A stretch of DNA of 64,000 nucleotides, taken from assembly GCA_016713105.1 (NCBI GenBank), contig JADJPS010000020.1, positions 248,001-312,000 of the forward strand, read 5' to 3'. This stretch comes from Devosia sp. Its GTDB lineage: Bacteria > Pseudomonadota > Alphaproteobacteria > Rhizobiales > Devosiaceae. Made by a program: the position numbers and the translations under genes. The notes beneath the pieces are model-generated. The model saw only the letters and a list, made by a program, of their open reading frames with translations. It ran no database searches and was not told the origin of the DNA. This document shows positions 26,006 through 36,585 of this stretch, piece by piece. Each line of letters starts with the position of its first letter. Within the stretch, counting starts at the first letter, position 1.

Positions 26006-27403
26006 GTGTTGCGGCTGGCCGACCTGTGGCGGACGACCACGGTGCGCCTGACGGCGCTGTTCATGGTCGTCTTCGTGATCTTTGCCGTGCTGCTGCTTGC
26101 GCTGATCTCGTGGCAGACCTCGGTGCAGCTGCAGCGTCAGCAGACCGACTCGATCGACCGGGAAGCACGGCAACTGGCCCGGCTCGACGCCACCACCGGC
26201 TTCCGGGCGGCAGTCGAGGCGGTCGGCCGGCTGTCGCGCCAGCCGGGGCCGGGAATCTACTATCTTGCCCTGCCCACCGGCGAGATGATCGTGGGCAATG
26301 TCAGCGACCTGCCGGCCGAAGTGCTGGCCGAGCCCGGCACCTACAGCTTCGACTACGAGCGGCCGCAGCCACTCGACGCCGCCGAGACCCAGCAGCAGCG
26401 GGGCAATGCGGTGGTCCGCTCCGTGGCGCTCGAAAGCGGCCTGATCCTGGTGGTGGGCCGCGACGTGGTGGAACGCCGCGGCTTTACCGCCATCGTCATG
26501 CAGTGGTTTGCCATCGGGGTGGGCGGCATCCTCATCTTCTCTATGCTCGCCGGCGGGCTGACCGCCGTGCGCGTGCTGCGGCGCGTCGACACCATTGCCT
26601 CGACCTCGCGCAAGATCATGTCCGGAAACCTTTCCGAACGCGTGCCTGTGACCCGCCGCAACGACGAGTTCGACGCCCTCGCCACCAATCTCAACCAGAT
26701 GCTCGATCGCATCGAGCAGTTGATGCAGGGCATGAAGGAAGTCACCGACAATGTCGCGCACGACCTGAAGACGCCGCTGACGCGACTGCGCAACAAGGCC
26801 GAATCGGCGCTGCGCGACGGGCAGGGCGAACAGGCCCGGCGCGAGGCGCTCGAAACCACGCTCGAGGAGAGCGACAGGCTGATCAGGACCTTCAACGCGC
26901 TGCTGATGATCGCTCGCGCCGAGGCCGGGACGCCCTCGGGCGCGCTGCACGACATCGACCTCAGCGCCGTGGTTGCCGATGTGGCCGAACTCTACGGCCC
27001 CCTGGCCGAGGACAGGGGGCTGGTGCTCGAGGCCAGTGTCGGCGAAGGCCATCGGCTCAGAGGCAACCGCGAACTGCTCGGACAGGCACTGGTCAACCTG
27101 ATCGAGAACGCCCTCAAATACTACGAGCCGCAGGAGGGCAAGGCCGGCAGGATCAGCGTCGGGCTCAGGCGTGAGGGCGACCACCTGCTGATCGAGGTGG
27201 CCGACAATGGCCCGGGGATTCCGGCGGAGGATCGGCTGCGGGTGGTGGAGCGTTTCGTGCGGCTCGAAAAGAGCCGCACCGAGCCGGGCTCCGGACTCGG
27301 CCTGTCGCTGGTCGCGGCCGTGGCCCGCCTGCACAAGGGCGAATTCCGCATCGAGGACAACGAGCCCGGCGTGCGCGCCGTGATCGAGCTACCAGCTGCC
27401 TGA
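26006..27403 (+). CDS. Membrane sensor histidine kinase
   Basis: The 465-residue kinase starts at GTG 26006, 5 bp after the regulator stop. It has membrane segment 1 (LFMVVFVIFAVLLLALISW), a periplasmic loop of about 120 residues, segment 2 (WFAIGVGGILIFSMLAGGL), HAMP, H-box DNVAHDLKTPLTRLRNKAES, N-box LIENALKY and G boxes EVADNGPGIP and GSGLGLSLVAAVARLH. All catalytic motifs are intact. The H-box form with HDLKTPL places it in the same broad class as QseC or TctE-type kinases. The ligand is unknown. Confidence 0.9.
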   Translation: MLRLADLWRTTTVRLTALFMVVFVIFAVLLLALISWQTSVQLQRQQTDSIDREARQLARLDATTGFRAAVEAVGRLSRQPGPGIYYLALPTGEMIVGNVSDLPAEVLAEPGTYSFDYERPQPLDAAETQQQRGNAVVRSVALESGLILVVGRDVVERRGFTAIVMQWFAIGVGGILIFSMLAGGLTAVRVLRRVDTIASTSRKIMSGNLSERVPVTRRNDEFDALATNLNQMLDRIEQLMQGMKEVTDNVAHDLKTPLTRLRNKAESALRDGQGEQARREALETTLEESDRLIRTFNALLMIARAEAGTPSGALHDIDLSAVVADVAELYGPLAEDRGLVLEASVGEGHRLRGNRELLGQALVNLIENALKYYEPQEGKAGRISVGLRREGDHLLIEVADNGPGIPAEDRLRVVERFVRLEKSRTEPGSGLGLSLVAAVARLHKGEFRIEDNEPGVRAVIELPAA

Positions 27404-27417
27404 GGCCGCCGCGAGGC

Positions 27418-28026
27418 TCAGTGCGCTGTCGGCACCGAGGTTTCGCCGACGCCGATGCCGGCGACCTTGCCGCCCTTGAGCACGTAGCCGATGTACTGGG
27501 CGATGTCGGCATAGCCGCCGGGTCGATCGTTGCGATACGCGATCCTGTTGCCGGCGGCGGCCCCGAACGTCGTCTTCAGGTCGGCAATCGGGGCGCCCAG
27601 GCCGGGAATGCCGAATTCGGGGACGGCGAATTTTTCGGGTGCCGAATCGCAGGCGGCGGACGGCTTGCCCGCCTCGGCCGCGACCATCATCACGAATTCG
27701 TAGCCACCCAGTGCATTGGAGATGAACCACACATTGGCGCCCTCGGCACCGTAGCAGATCCAGTCGGCGCGGCCGGCGCCGTCGCCATCGGTCTGGATCG
27801 TGCCGCCGAACGCCTTCTGGACGTCCTTGAGCCTGGTGCGCTGTAGCGTCACCTTCAAGCTTCCGACGGTGATCGCCTTGACCGGCGCCTTCTCGATATT
27901 GGCCTTGCTGAAGTTGAAGCTGTTCCCGAAGATGGCCTGGCCCATGCCGCCCAGCGACGCGGCGACAGCGGGAGCGGCGCCCATGATCGCAAGAGCGAGG
28001 ACGGCAGTGGCGACGTGGATTCGCAT
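27418..28026 (-). CDS. Exported protein of unknown function
   Basis: The 202-residue protein starts at ATG 28026 with a clear signal peptide (VATAVLALAIMGAAPAVAA). The mature part is glycine- and alanine-rich with two or three beta-rich repeats, the motifs RLKDVQKAFGG and PIADLKTTFGAAAGN looking like internal duplicates, and two cysteines (ADWICYG, SAACDSA). No known domain is recognised. It is convergent with the histidine kinase gene (15 bp between stops) and divergent from glnE. The frame is intact and codon use is normal, so I take it as a real periplasmic protein. Confidence 0.72.
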   Translation of the reverse strand: MRIHVATAVLALAIMGAAPAVAASLGGMGQAIFGNSFNFSKANIEKAPVKAITVGSLKVTLQRTRLKDVQKAFGGTIQTDGDGAGRADWICYGAEGANVWFISNALGGYEFVMMVAAEAGKPSAACDSAPEKFAVPEFGIPGLGAPIADLKTTFGAAAGNRIAYRNDRPGGYADIAQYIGYVLKGGKVAGIGVGETSVPTAH

Positions 28027-28150
28027 AGGTGAACTCTGGAGTTTGACGCGTCGCGGAAAATAGCGAGCCGCACGCGGCGCGCCAGTGCCCAAAAGGCACA
28101 ATCACGGAGCTTTGCTTGCTCCGGGCCGGGCGCGGCGATATCCCTGCGGC

Positions 28151-30930
28151 ATGACCGTCCCGCTTGCCACGCTTCTTGACGCCGCCCCCTATCTCGCCGA
28201 CCTCGCGGTCCGCCATGCCGGCTGGTTCGCACCGGCCCGCGCGGCGCCCGACGCCGCATTCGCGGCTGTGCTTGCCGACCTCGGGCGGGCCGGCGCGACC
28301 AGCGCCAGCGAGGAGGAGGTGGCGCGCGCCCTCAGGCTTGCCAAGGGGCGTGTGGCCCTGCTCGCCGCCGTCTCGGAGGTCGAGGGGCGCTGGACCACCG
28401 AACAGTCGACCGCGGCACTCTCCGATCTCGCCGACGCGGCACTCGATGCGGGCCTCGAGGTGCTGATCCGTGCGGCGGTCGCCCGCGGCCAGCTCGGCCC
28501 CGCGACGGCTGCAACGGCGGGTCTGGCAATCTTCGCGCTGGGCAAGCACGGCGGGCGCGAACTCAACTATTCGAGCGACATCGACATCGTCGCGTTCTTC
28601 GATCCGGATCGCGCCCCGCTGACCGACCCGGGCGAGGCGACGAAGCTGTTCAGCCGCATCGTCCAGAAGCTCGCCGGCCTGATGCAGGACCGTACCGCCG
28701 ACGGCTATGTGTTCCGCACCGACCTGCGGCTGCGGCCGGATCCGGGCGCAACGCCGGTGGCGTTGCCGGTCGAGGCCGCGCTCGCCTACTACGAGAGCCG
28801 GGGCCAGAACTGGGAGCGGGCGGCCTGGATCAAGGCGCGCCCCTGCGCCGGCGACAGGACCGCGGGCGAAGCCTTCCTCAAGGACCTGGCGCCCTATGTC
28901 TGGCGCAAGCACCTCGACTTCGCCACCATCGCCGACATCCAGGCGATGAAGCGCCAGATCAACATCACCAAGAATGTCGGCGATGTCCGCGTCGAGGGCC
29001 ACAACGTCAAGCTCGGGCGCGGCGGCATCCGCGAGATCGAGTTCTTCACCCAGACGCAGCAGTTGATCGCCGGCGGACGCGACCCCTCGCTCAGGGTGCG
29101 GCCCACCTGCGAGGCGCTCCGGGCGCTGGCGGCGGCCAACTGGATTTCGCAGCAGGCCGCCGACGAGCTCACCGAAACCTACTGGTACCTCAGGGGCGTC
29201 GAGAACCGGCTGCAGATGCGCCGGGACGAGCAGACCCATGTGATGCCCGAGACCGAGGCCGAGATCGCCACCGTCGGCACGCTCATGGGATCACCGAATC
29301 CTGCAGCATTCGAAAGCACTTATCGGGCTGCTTTGAATCTGGTTGCGGCTACTATTCCGAGCTCTTCGCCGAAAAGGAGACGCTGGGCAGCGGCACCGGA
29401 AACCTGGTCTTCACCGGCTCCGACGACGATCCGGGGACGCTCGAGACACTCTCCGGCATGGGGTTCCGGGAGCCGTCGCGGGCCATCGCCACGGTGCGCA
29501 AGTGGCACTATGGTGGCTACGCCGCGACCCGGGCCGCGGCGGCAAGGGCGCACCTGACCGAACTGCTGCCGGCCCTGCTCAAGACCCTCTCCGAAGCCGG
29601 CAACCCGGACGAGGCGCTCTCGCGCTTCGACGACTTCCTGTCGCGCCTGCCCTCCGGCGTGCAGCTGTTCGCGCTGCTGCGCAATCACGACAACCTGCGC
29701 AGCCTCCTGGTGGCGCTGATGGCCTCGGCGCCGCGCATGGCCGAGGCGGTGATCCACCGGGCGCACGTGATGGACGGGCTGATCGACCCGGCCTTCGCCG
29801 ACGAGGTGCGCCGCCGTTCGACGCTGCTCAGCAAGATCGCCGACTTCTTCGCCGAAGCGCGCGACTACCAGGATGTCATCGACCGGGCCCGCATCATCGG
29901 GCAGGAGCAGATGTTCCTGATCGCGGCGGGGCTGCTCGCCGGCACCATCGACGCGCAGCGGGCCGGCGAGCAGTTCACCACGCTGGCCGAGGCGCTGCTG
30001 ACGCGCCTCTTCGCAGCGGTGCGAACCGAGTTCGAGAAGCGCCACGGTGTGGTGCCGGGCGGTCGGGCGGCCCTGCTCGCCTTCGGCAAGATGGCGAGCC
30101 GCGAGATGACGGCGCGCTCCGATCTCGACTTCATCATCCTCTACGATGTCGAGGGGGAGGCCGAGGAGTCGAACGGGGACAAGCCGCTGGCGACCAGCCA
30201 GTACTACGCGCGGCTGACGCAGCGCCTGCTGGCGGCGATCAGCGCCCCGACCTCGGAGGGCGTGCTCTACGAGGCCGACATGCGGCTGAGGCCCTCGGGC
30301 AATGCCGGGCCGCTCGCCACCAGCCTCAAGGGCTTCATCCAGTATCATCACGAAAGCGCCTGGACCTGGGAGCGGCTGGCGCTGAGCCGGGCGCGGGTGA
30401 TCCAAGCCGACGGCGACCTGGCGGCACGGATCGATGCGGCGATCGCCGAAATCCTGTCACGGCCGCGTGACGTGACGACAACCATCGCCGACGTCACCGC
30501 CATGCGGGCACTGATGGCGAAGGAGCGTCCGCCCCGCCATCCGTTCGATCTGAAGCTGGTGCCGGGCGGGCTGGTCGACCTCGAATTCATCGCGCAGTCG
30601 GCGCAACTGGTGGCGCGCGCGCAACTCGGCGCGCCGCAGGCGCCGACCGCGACCGTGCTCCGCCGGCTGGGCGAGACCGGCCTCGTGCCCGAGGGCGAGC
30701 GGCTGGCCGAAATCCACGCCGTCTACGCCACGGTGCTGCAGGTGATGAGCGCCGCCCTCGCCGATCCGTTCAAGGACGAAGGCTGGACCGAGGCCTTCCG
30801 CGAGCTGCTGGCACAGCGCACCAACATGCCGAGTTTCGAGCGGCTGGCGGGGGAGTTGCAGGCGATGGAGGCGGAGGTGAGTGCAGCGGCGGGACGGTGG
30901 TATGAGGGGGCGGGGCAGGCCGCACCTTGA
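28151..30930 (+). pseudogene. glnE: GlnE glutamine synthetase adenylyltransferase/deadenylase, one-base deletion
   Basis: ATG 28151 starts a full-length GlnE (about 926 codons). The N-terminal adenylyl-removing nucleotidyltransferase domain has GKHGGRELNYSSDIDIV and the C-terminal adenylyltransferase domain has GKMASREMTARSDLDFI. Between them, at about 29330, the reading moves from frame RAALNLVAAT to SGCGYYSELFAEKETLGSGTGNL. Total length of 2,780 nt is one short of a multiple of three, fitting a single lost base. The enzyme modifies glutamine synthetase under PII control. It is next to a two-component pair and upstream of a toxin-antitoxin module. Confidence 0.9.
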
Positions 30931-30944
30931 AGTGCCGGTACAAG

Positions 30945-30968
30945 TGGACTAAGTCCAGGTGACTAACT
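30945..30968 (+). promoter_or_regulatory. Likely operator of the toxin-antitoxin operon
   Basis: TGGACTAAGTCCA (30945-30957) is a near-perfect palindrome and is followed by a related half TGACTAACT at 30960. Both lie 17-40 bp upstream of the antitoxin start. Such repeats are the usual binding sites of Phd/YefM-type antitoxins that repress their own operon. Confidence 0.5.
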
Positions 30969-30984
30969 TCACCCGAGGTGTTCG

Positions 30985-31230
30985 ATGTCGGAAACAGTGA
31001 ACATCCACGAAGCCAAGACGCATTTTTCACGCCTCGTCGAGCGCGCGGCCAAAGGTGAGACGGTGATCATCGCCAAGGCCGGCAAGCCGATGGCGAGGCT
31101 CATGCCGCTGGAAGGCGCGGTCGCCAAGAAAAAGCGCCGCTTCGGCTTCTTGGCTGGACAGATCAAGGTGCCGGAGGACTTCGATCGCATGTTCGACGAC
31201 GAAATTGCCGAAATGTTCGACGGCAAATAA
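30985..31230 (+). CDS. Phd/YefM-type antitoxin
   Basis: The 81-residue protein has the Phd/YefM fold at the N-terminus (VNIHEAKTHFSRLVERAAKGETVIIAKAGKPMARLMPL) and a charged C-terminal toxin-binding tail (FDRMFDDEIAEMFDGK). The stop overlaps the toxin start by 1 nt (TAATG). It should neutralise the downstream PIN-domain nuclease and repress the operon through the inverted repeat upstream. Length and order are standard. Confidence 0.9.
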   Translation: MSETVNIHEAKTHFSRLVERAAKGETVIIAKAGKPMARLMPLEGAVAKKKRRFGFLAGQIKVPEDFDRMFDDEIAEMFDGK

Positions 31231-31616
31231 TGCGGGCGCTCCTCGATACCCACCTCCTGCTTTGGGTTGCCGGGCCCGCAAGCCGGCTCCCGGTTGAAGT
31301 GCGGAAGATCATCGAGGATGAAGAGAACGAGTTGTGGTTCAGCATCGCGAGCTTGTGGGAGATCGCGATCAAGCACGCGCCTGGCCGGAAGGACTTCGAG
31401 ATCGACCCTGGCGCGCTGCGCCGCGAGTTGCTCGCCGATGATTATGTTGAGTTGCCGATCTTGGCTGAACACGCGGTAGCGGTCGCCGGGCTTCCGCACA
31501 TCCATCGTGACCCGTTCGACCGCATGCTGGTGGCGCAGGCGATTGTGGAGGGCGTTGAGTTGCTCACGCTGGACGCCCAGCTCGCCCGCTACCCAGGGCC
31601 AATCCGCAGCTTCTGA
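31230..31616 (+). CDS. VapC-like PIN-domain toxin
   Basis: The 128-residue protein carries the four acidic PIN residues: Asp in LLDTHLLLW, Glu in SLWEIAIK, Asp in RDPFDRMLVAQA and Asp in LLTLDAQLARY. It should be a Mg-dependent ribonuclease. ATG 31230 overlaps the antitoxin stop. The module has normal GC content and no flanking mobile elements, so recent transfer is not indicated by the sequence. Confidence 0.92.
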   Translation: MRALLDTHLLLWVAGPASRLPVEVRKIIEDEENELWFSIASLWEIAIKHAPGRKDFEIDPGALRRELLADDYVELPILAEHAVAVAGLPHIHRDPFDRMLVAQAIVEGVELLTLDAQLARYPGPIRSF

Positions 31617-31653
31617 GCAGCGTTTCCGCTTCGGCCCCGCCGGACCGCGCGGG

Positions 31654-32295
31654 CTATCGGCAATAGCCGTACTCGCGCATGGTTGCCGCATTCACCTGCC
31701 AGAACAGTTCGACCTGCTCGGGCGACAGCCGCGTACGGTTCGGCGCCGCGGCCGAGCGCACCCACCTGCCGTCGATGGCGGCCAGTTCGTCACGGCTCGG
31801 GATGGTGCGCGCCACGGGGACGAGCCCGAAGAAGCCGGCCAGCAGGTCGACGGTGCCGCCGATGTCGGCGACGATGTCCTCGTAGCGCAGTAGCAGGGTA
31901 TCGGGACGGGACCGCGGGTTCCACCAGGCGATGTGCTCGGACCAGGTCGGCAGCCCCGGTCGCCCGCGGATCAGCGTGTCGATCGGGATCTGCCGGCGGC
32001 CGTGATCGTGAAAGCTGGCGGTGGCATCGACACCGTTGCGCAGGACATAGATCGCCTTGTGGGCGCCCTGCGGCCGACCATGCGTCTTGAGGATGCGGAC
32101 CGGCGCGCCGCTGAAATCGAGGACTCCGTCCTGGCTCGGTGCAATCCGCCCGGTGAGCTCCTGCAACTCCCGGTTTCCCCCCAGGTCCTCGTTGTAGATG
32201 GCGGCGGACGGCAGACCGAAGCATTGCGACAGGATGATCCGCATCATGGTGTTGCCGCTCCGCGGATAGGAGGCGAGCCAGACGACGGGGATCAC
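31654..32295 (-). CDS. Sulfotransferase domain protein
   Basis: The PAPS-binding motifs of sulfotransferases are present: 5' phosphosulfate loop WLASYPRSGNTMMR and 3' phosphate motif YVLRNGVDATASFHDH, with the typical later RYEDIVADIGGT and FWQVNAATMREYGY. GTG 32295 is the preferred start, because sequence between 32296 and the open-frame GTG at 32352 is not family-like. The protein is 213 residues, short but complete. Substrate is unknown. It is convergent with the toxin gene, with 37 bp between the stops. Confidence 0.82.
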   Translation of the reverse strand: MIPVVWLASYPRSGNTMMRIILSQCFGLPSAAIYNEDLGGNRELQELTGRIAPSQDGVLDFSGAPVRILKTHGRPQGAHKAIYVLRNGVDATASFHDHGRRQIPIDTLIRGRPGLPTWSEHIAWWNPRSRPDTLLLRYEDIVADIGGTVDLLAGFFGLVPVARTIPSRDELAAIDGRWVRSAAAPNRTRLSPEQVELFWQVNAATMREYGYCR

Positions 32296-32487
32296 GTTGT
32301 CATTTTCGCGGGCAAGGGCATGGCTTCGCGAAGCGCGCCAAGCGCGCCCCACCGTAAATCGGGCATTTCAGAACTCCCCCAGTCGTGACCCCGACTTTGC
32401 GCCGTTGTGGTCACGACCAACCATGTCGGATCACGTGCCGAGATCAATCCGACCAGAGTCGGGTGAGACGGAATGTCGCGGCCGCGA

Positions 32488-33759
32488 TCAGGCCGCCCTG
32501 ACCGCCTCGTCGATCGCCATGGGCAGGCTCACGGCCACGGTCGTGCCCAGTCCCATGCGGCTGTCGATGGCGAGCTTGCCGCCGCTGAGTTCGGCGATGG
32601 CGCGCGCGATGGCGACGCCGAGCCCGGCACCCTCGCGATCGCGGGTGAGGGCGGCATCCCCGAAGGCGAACGGTTGCGACACGGCCGCCAGGTGCTCGGC
32701 CGCCATGCCGATGCCGGTGTCGGCGATCTCGAGCACCACGCCATCGGCCCCCGCATAGGCGGAGAGCGTCACCCTGCCGCCGCGCGGGGTGAAGCGGATG
32801 GCGTTCTCGACGAGGTTGGCGACCATGCGCTCGAGTGCGAAGCGATCTGCCGCGAGCACCGCGCCACAGGGGCCGCCCAGCCCCATGGTGAGGCCGGCGC
32901 GCTGGGCCTGCGAAGTGAAGCGCCGCAGGACGGTCACCAGCAAGTCGTCGGCGACGATCCGTTCGCGCTGCAGTTCGCGCCGCCCGCCCTCGAGTTCGGC
33001 CAGTTCGAGGATCGAGGCAAAAAAGCCCAGCAGCCGCTCGCCGGAGTCCTTCACGGCCTTGATGTAGTTGAGGTAGCGCACATCGCCCAGGGGGCCGTAG
33101 GGCTGCTGGTGCAGCATGTCGGCAAAGCCGATGATGTGGTTGAGCGGCGTACGGATATCGTGGCTGAGATGGGCGAGGAAGGTGGTCTTGGCCCGGCTCG
33201 CCGCCTCGGCCTTCTGTTTCTCCTCCTGGAAACGCCGGGCGAACAGGCGCTGCTCCTCGCGGATAGAGGTGAGCAACTGGTTGGTGCGGCGGCTCTCGGT
33301 GACGTCCATCACCAGCGTGACGAAGCCAAAGCCTTCGAGCGGGCGCTCTTCGATCAGCAGGGTCGAGCCGTCCTCGCGGTGCAGTTCGAGCAGGCGGTTC
33401 TGCCAGTCCTCGCGCACCGACTGCATCGCGCCGCCCGCGCTCAGCCGGCCGATCACGTCATGGTAGGCCGCCCCCGACGCCAGCAGCGACGGTGCGGCGC
33501 CGAGCCGCTCGGCGAAGCGCTGGTTGCCGGCGATCAGCCGGGCCTGCGCGCTCCAGCAGGCAACCCCGAAGGGCAGGGTGCCGATCAGGGCGCCGATATT
33601 GCGGACATCGCGCTCGGCCTCCCCGGCCAGACCATCGGCGATGCGACGCAGGAACCGGGCCAGCGGTTGCCTCAGGTATCGGTCCACGATGCGGCGCAGG
33701 CCTGCCATGGCTGCGCGGAATCGCTCCGCCCCGGCGCCGGATCGCTCCGTCGTCTGCAT
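32488..33759 (-). CDS. Cytoplasmic PAS-domain histidine kinase
   Basis: The 423-residue kinase has no membrane segment. ATG 33759 has GGAG about 8 nt upstream. Residues about 50-150 form a PAS-like sensor (LPFGVACWSAQARLIAGNQRFAERLG, VTLVMDVTESR). A coiled linker (RRFQEEKQKAEAASRAK) leads to the H-box TFLAHLSHDIRTPLNHIIGF, N-box NLVENAIRF and G boxes EIADTGIGM and GAGLGVAIARAI. Kinases with this H-box are close to the PleC/DivJ group that governs alphaproteobacterial cell-cycle or biofilm decisions. No partner regulator is adjacent. Confidence 0.88.
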   Translation of the reverse strand: MQTTERSGAGAERFRAAMAGLRRIVDRYLRQPLARFLRRIADGLAGEAERDVRNIGALIGTLPFGVACWSAQARLIAGNQRFAERLGAAPSLLASGAAYHDVIGRLSAGGAMQSVREDWQNRLLELHREDGSTLLIEERPLEGFGFVTLVMDVTESRRTNQLLTSIREEQRLFARRFQEEKQKAEAASRAKTTFLAHLSHDIRTPLNHIIGFADMLHQQPYGPLGDVRYLNYIKAVKDSGERLLGFFASILELAELEGGRRELQRERIVADDLLVTVLRRFTSQAQRAGLTMGLGGPCGAVLAADRFALERMVANLVENAIRFTPRGGRVTLSAYAGADGVVLEIADTGIGMAAEHLAAVSQPFAFGDAALTRDREGAGLGVAIARAIAELSGGKLAIDSRMGLGTTVAVSLPMAIDEAVRAA

Positions 33760-33942
33760 CAACTTCTCCGCCTAAGTATCTGGGGTGACCCCGCAAACCG
33801 CGACCCCGCTGAACCGACTTTGAATCTGCTTCGCTGTCACTGTCCAGTGGGGGCCTCGCGGCGCCCCCCTGTGCATCGCAGATTTGCGAGTCGGCTGAAT
33901 CACTTAGCCAGCAAGAAAAAGTTTTCCGGCAGTAACGAAGTG

Positions 33943-36585
33943 TTAACCAGCCAGCATCCGCTCGAGGATGTCCGCCGTGTTGCGACTGAGCGACGTCGAA
34001 TCCCTCAGAATTCTCAAGGCGTTCTCGGCGAGGGCGCGGCGTGTGGGCTCGTAACCCTGCCAGACCCGGAAGGCAGTGAGGACACGTGCCGCGACCTGCG
34101 GATTGCGGGGATCGACGTCCGCGACGAAGTTCGCGACGAACCGGAATCCCTCCCCGTCGGCACGGGCGAACTGGGTCGGGTTGTTCATCCCGAACGTCGC
34201 CATCAGGGCGCGCAGGCGGTTGGGGTTGTTGCGGGGAAAATCCTTCTCCGCCAGCACCGCCCCGATGCGCCCGATGACCCCCGGCTCGGCGGCCTGTGCG
34301 ATCAGCGAAAGCCACTTGTCGAGCACCAGCGGATCGGCGGTGAAGCCGCGACGGAAATCGGCCAGCAGCACTTCGGCATCGGCCGTCCACGCCCCCACGA
34401 TGCTGGCGAGCGCCGACAGGCGGTCGGTCATGTTGAGCGCCCGCTCGTACTGCTCGCGCGCCAGCCGCGCGCCGTCGGTGCTGCCGCCGAGGACCAGCAG
34501 CGCCAGCGCCGTGTTCTTCATCGCGCGCCGCCCCGCCTGCTGGAAGTCGGGCGAGTAGGCGAGGCGGCTGTCGTTGGTGAGGTAGATCCGCTCGAGGGTC
34601 GGCGCAATCCGGCCGACGATGTCGGCAACCAGCTTCAGCCGCGCGTCGCGGATGGCATCGGGGTCGACGTCGTTGACGAGCGCGCGGGCGACCACCTGCT
34701 CGGAGGGCAGCCCGAGGGCGTGGGCCTTGAAGGCCGGATCGAGATCCTTGGCCAGCACCGTTTCGTCGAGCGCCTCGGCCAGCGCGCCGACCTGCGCGTC
34801 GGACCAGGCGCCGCCGCGGACCGCCCCGACCATCAGGCGGGTCGCGGCGTCCTGCAGGGCCTGCCAGCGATTGAACGGATCGGAATCGTGCCGCGCGAGG
34901 AACAGCTGGTCGGCCTCGCCGAGCGGCGCTTCGATCCGCACCGGCGCCGAGAAACCGCGCAGCAGTGACGGCACGGGCCGGTTGGGAATGCCGGCGAAGG
35001 TCAGGGTCAGCGTCTCGCTGTCCATCACGATCAGGTCGTCGCCGTCGATGCGCCCACCGGTCACCGCCGTCCAGCCCATCGGGCTGCCATTCGGCCCGAT
35101 CAGCCCGAACCGGATCGGCAGCACCAGCGGCCGCTTGTCGGGCTGCCCCTGGGTCGGTCGCGTCGACTGGCGAAGCTCGAGCGTGTAGGTCTGCGCCGCG
35201 GCGTCGTAGCGATCGGTCGCCGTCACCTCCGGCGTGCCGGCCTGCAGGTACCAGTGCTGGAAATGCTGCAGGTCGACGCCGCAGGCGTCCTCGAACACCT
35301 TGATGAAGGCCTCGATGGTGGTGGCTTGGCCATCATGGCGCTCGAAGTAGAGGTCCATGCCCTTGCGGAAGCCGGCCTCACCGAGGAGCGTCGCCAGCAT
35401 GCGGACGATCTCGGCGCCCTTTTCGTAGACGGTCGCAGTGTAGAAGTTGTTGATCTCCCGGTAGTGATCGGGCCGCGCCGGATGGGCGAGGGGCGAGCCG
35501 TCCTCGGGAAACTGGACCTGGCGGAGGCCGCGCACCTGCTCGATGCGCGCCACGGCGCGGCTGCGCTCGTCCATGGTGAACTCCTGGTCGCGATAGACCG
35601 TGAGCCCCTCCTTCAGACACAGCTGGAACCAGTCGCGGCAGGTGATCCGGTTGCCGGTCCAGTTGTGGAAGTACTCATGCGCGATGACACGTTCGATCGC
35701 CGCATAGTCCGCATCGGTGGCCGAGCCGGGGCTGGCGAACACCAGCTTGTCGTTGAAGATGTTGAGGCCCTTGTTCTCCATGGCGCCGAAATTGAAGTCG
35801 GAGACGGCGACGATGTTGAACACGTCGAGGTCGTATTCACGCCCGAAGCGGCGCTCGTCCCACGCCATCGAGCGCTTCAGCGCGTCCATGGCATAGTCGC
35901 ACTGGCCTTCCTTTCCGGGCTCGCAATAGATGCCGAGCGCAACGGTGCGGCCCGAGGCGGTCGTGAAGCTGTCATGGATCGAGCCGAGCTTGCCGGCAAC
36001 CATGGCGAACAGGTAGGCCGGCTTGGGGAAGGGATCGTCCCAGACCGCGAAATGGCGGCCGTCGGGGAGCCTGCCGGACTCGACCAGGTTGCCGTTGGCC
36101 AGCAGCACCGGCGCCAGCGCCTCGTCGGCGCTGAGTCGTACCCTGAACGGGGCGAGGATGTCGGGCCGATCGAGGTAGTAGGTGATGCGCCGGAAGCCCT
36201 CGGGCTCGCACTGGGTGCACCACGTCCCGTTCGAGCGGTAGAACCCCATCAGGCGGGTGTTCTTTTCGGGCTCCACCGCCACGTCCGTCTCCAGCACGAA
36301 GCGTCGCAGCGGCGGCTCGGCGATGACAAGCCTGGTCGGCGTCTCCTCGTAGGCAGTCAGTGCCAGCGGCAGCCCGTCGATGGCGATCGAATGGAGCTTC
36401 AGTTCCTCCCCGTCCAGTTCGAGCGGTGTCCCCGGGGCGGTCCCCTCGCGCGGCACGATGGTCAGGAAGGCCCGGACACGCGACACCTCCGGAACGATGC
36501 GGACATCCAGTTCGACCCTCTCGATAGTATAGGGGGTTGCTGCATAATCCTTGAGGAACACCGCTTCTTCGTTCTCGCCGCGCAT
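33943..36585 (-). CDS. pepN: Aminopeptidase N
   Basis: The 880-residue protein starts at ATG 36585. The M1 exopeptidase motif GAMENKGLNIF and the zinc site HEYFHNWTGNRITCRDWFQLCLKEGL (HExxH-x18-E) are complete. The N-terminal beta domain (YTIERVELDVRIVPEVSRV) and the long helical C-terminal domain are normal for E. coli-type PepN. It removes N-terminal residues from peptides in the cytoplasm. The gene ends 180 bp before the PAS kinase gene on the same strand, so it is probably a separate unit. Confidence 0.95.
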   Translation of the reverse strand: MRGENEEAVFLKDYAATPYTIERVELDVRIVPEVSRVRAFLTIVPREGTAPGTPLELDGEELKLHSIAIDGLPLALTAYEETPTRLVIAEPPLRRFVLETDVAVEPEKNTRLMGFYRSNGTWCTQCEPEGFRRITYYLDRPDILAPFRVRLSADEALAPVLLANGNLVESGRLPDGRHFAVWDDPFPKPAYLFAMVAGKLGSIHDSFTTASGRTVALGIYCEPGKEGQCDYAMDALKRSMAWDERRFGREYDLDVFNIVAVSDFNFGAMENKGLNIFNDKLVFASPGSATDADYAAIERVIAHEYFHNWTGNRITCRDWFQLCLKEGLTVYRDQEFTMDERSRAVARIEQVRGLRQVQFPEDGSPLAHPARPDHYREINNFYTATVYEKGAEIVRMLATLLGEAGFRKGMDLYFERHDGQATTIEAFIKVFEDACGVDLQHFQHWYLQAGTPEVTATDRYDAAAQTYTLELRQSTRPTQGQPDKRPLVLPIRFGLIGPNGSPMGWTAVTGGRIDGDDLIVMDSETLTLTFAGIPNRPVPSLLRGFSAPVRIEAPLGEADQLFLARHDSDPFNRWQALQDAATRLMVGAVRGGAWSDAQVGALAEALDETVLAKDLDPAFKAHALGLPSEQVVARALVNDVDPDAIRDARLKLVADIVGRIAPTLERIYLTNDSRLAYSPDFQQAGRRAMKNTALALLVLGGSTDGARLAREQYERALNMTDRLSALASIVGAWTADAEVLLADFRRGFTADPLVLDKWLSLIAQAAEPGVIGRIGAVLAEKDFPRNNPNRLRALMATFGMNNPTQFARADGEGFRFVANFVADVDPRNPQVAARVLTAFRVWQGYEPTRRALAENALRILRDSTSLSRNTADILERMLAG

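Noticed and set aside
32473..34968. Plus-strand open frame of 831 codons
   Set aside because: Antisense to the PAS kinase and pepN; no domain character.
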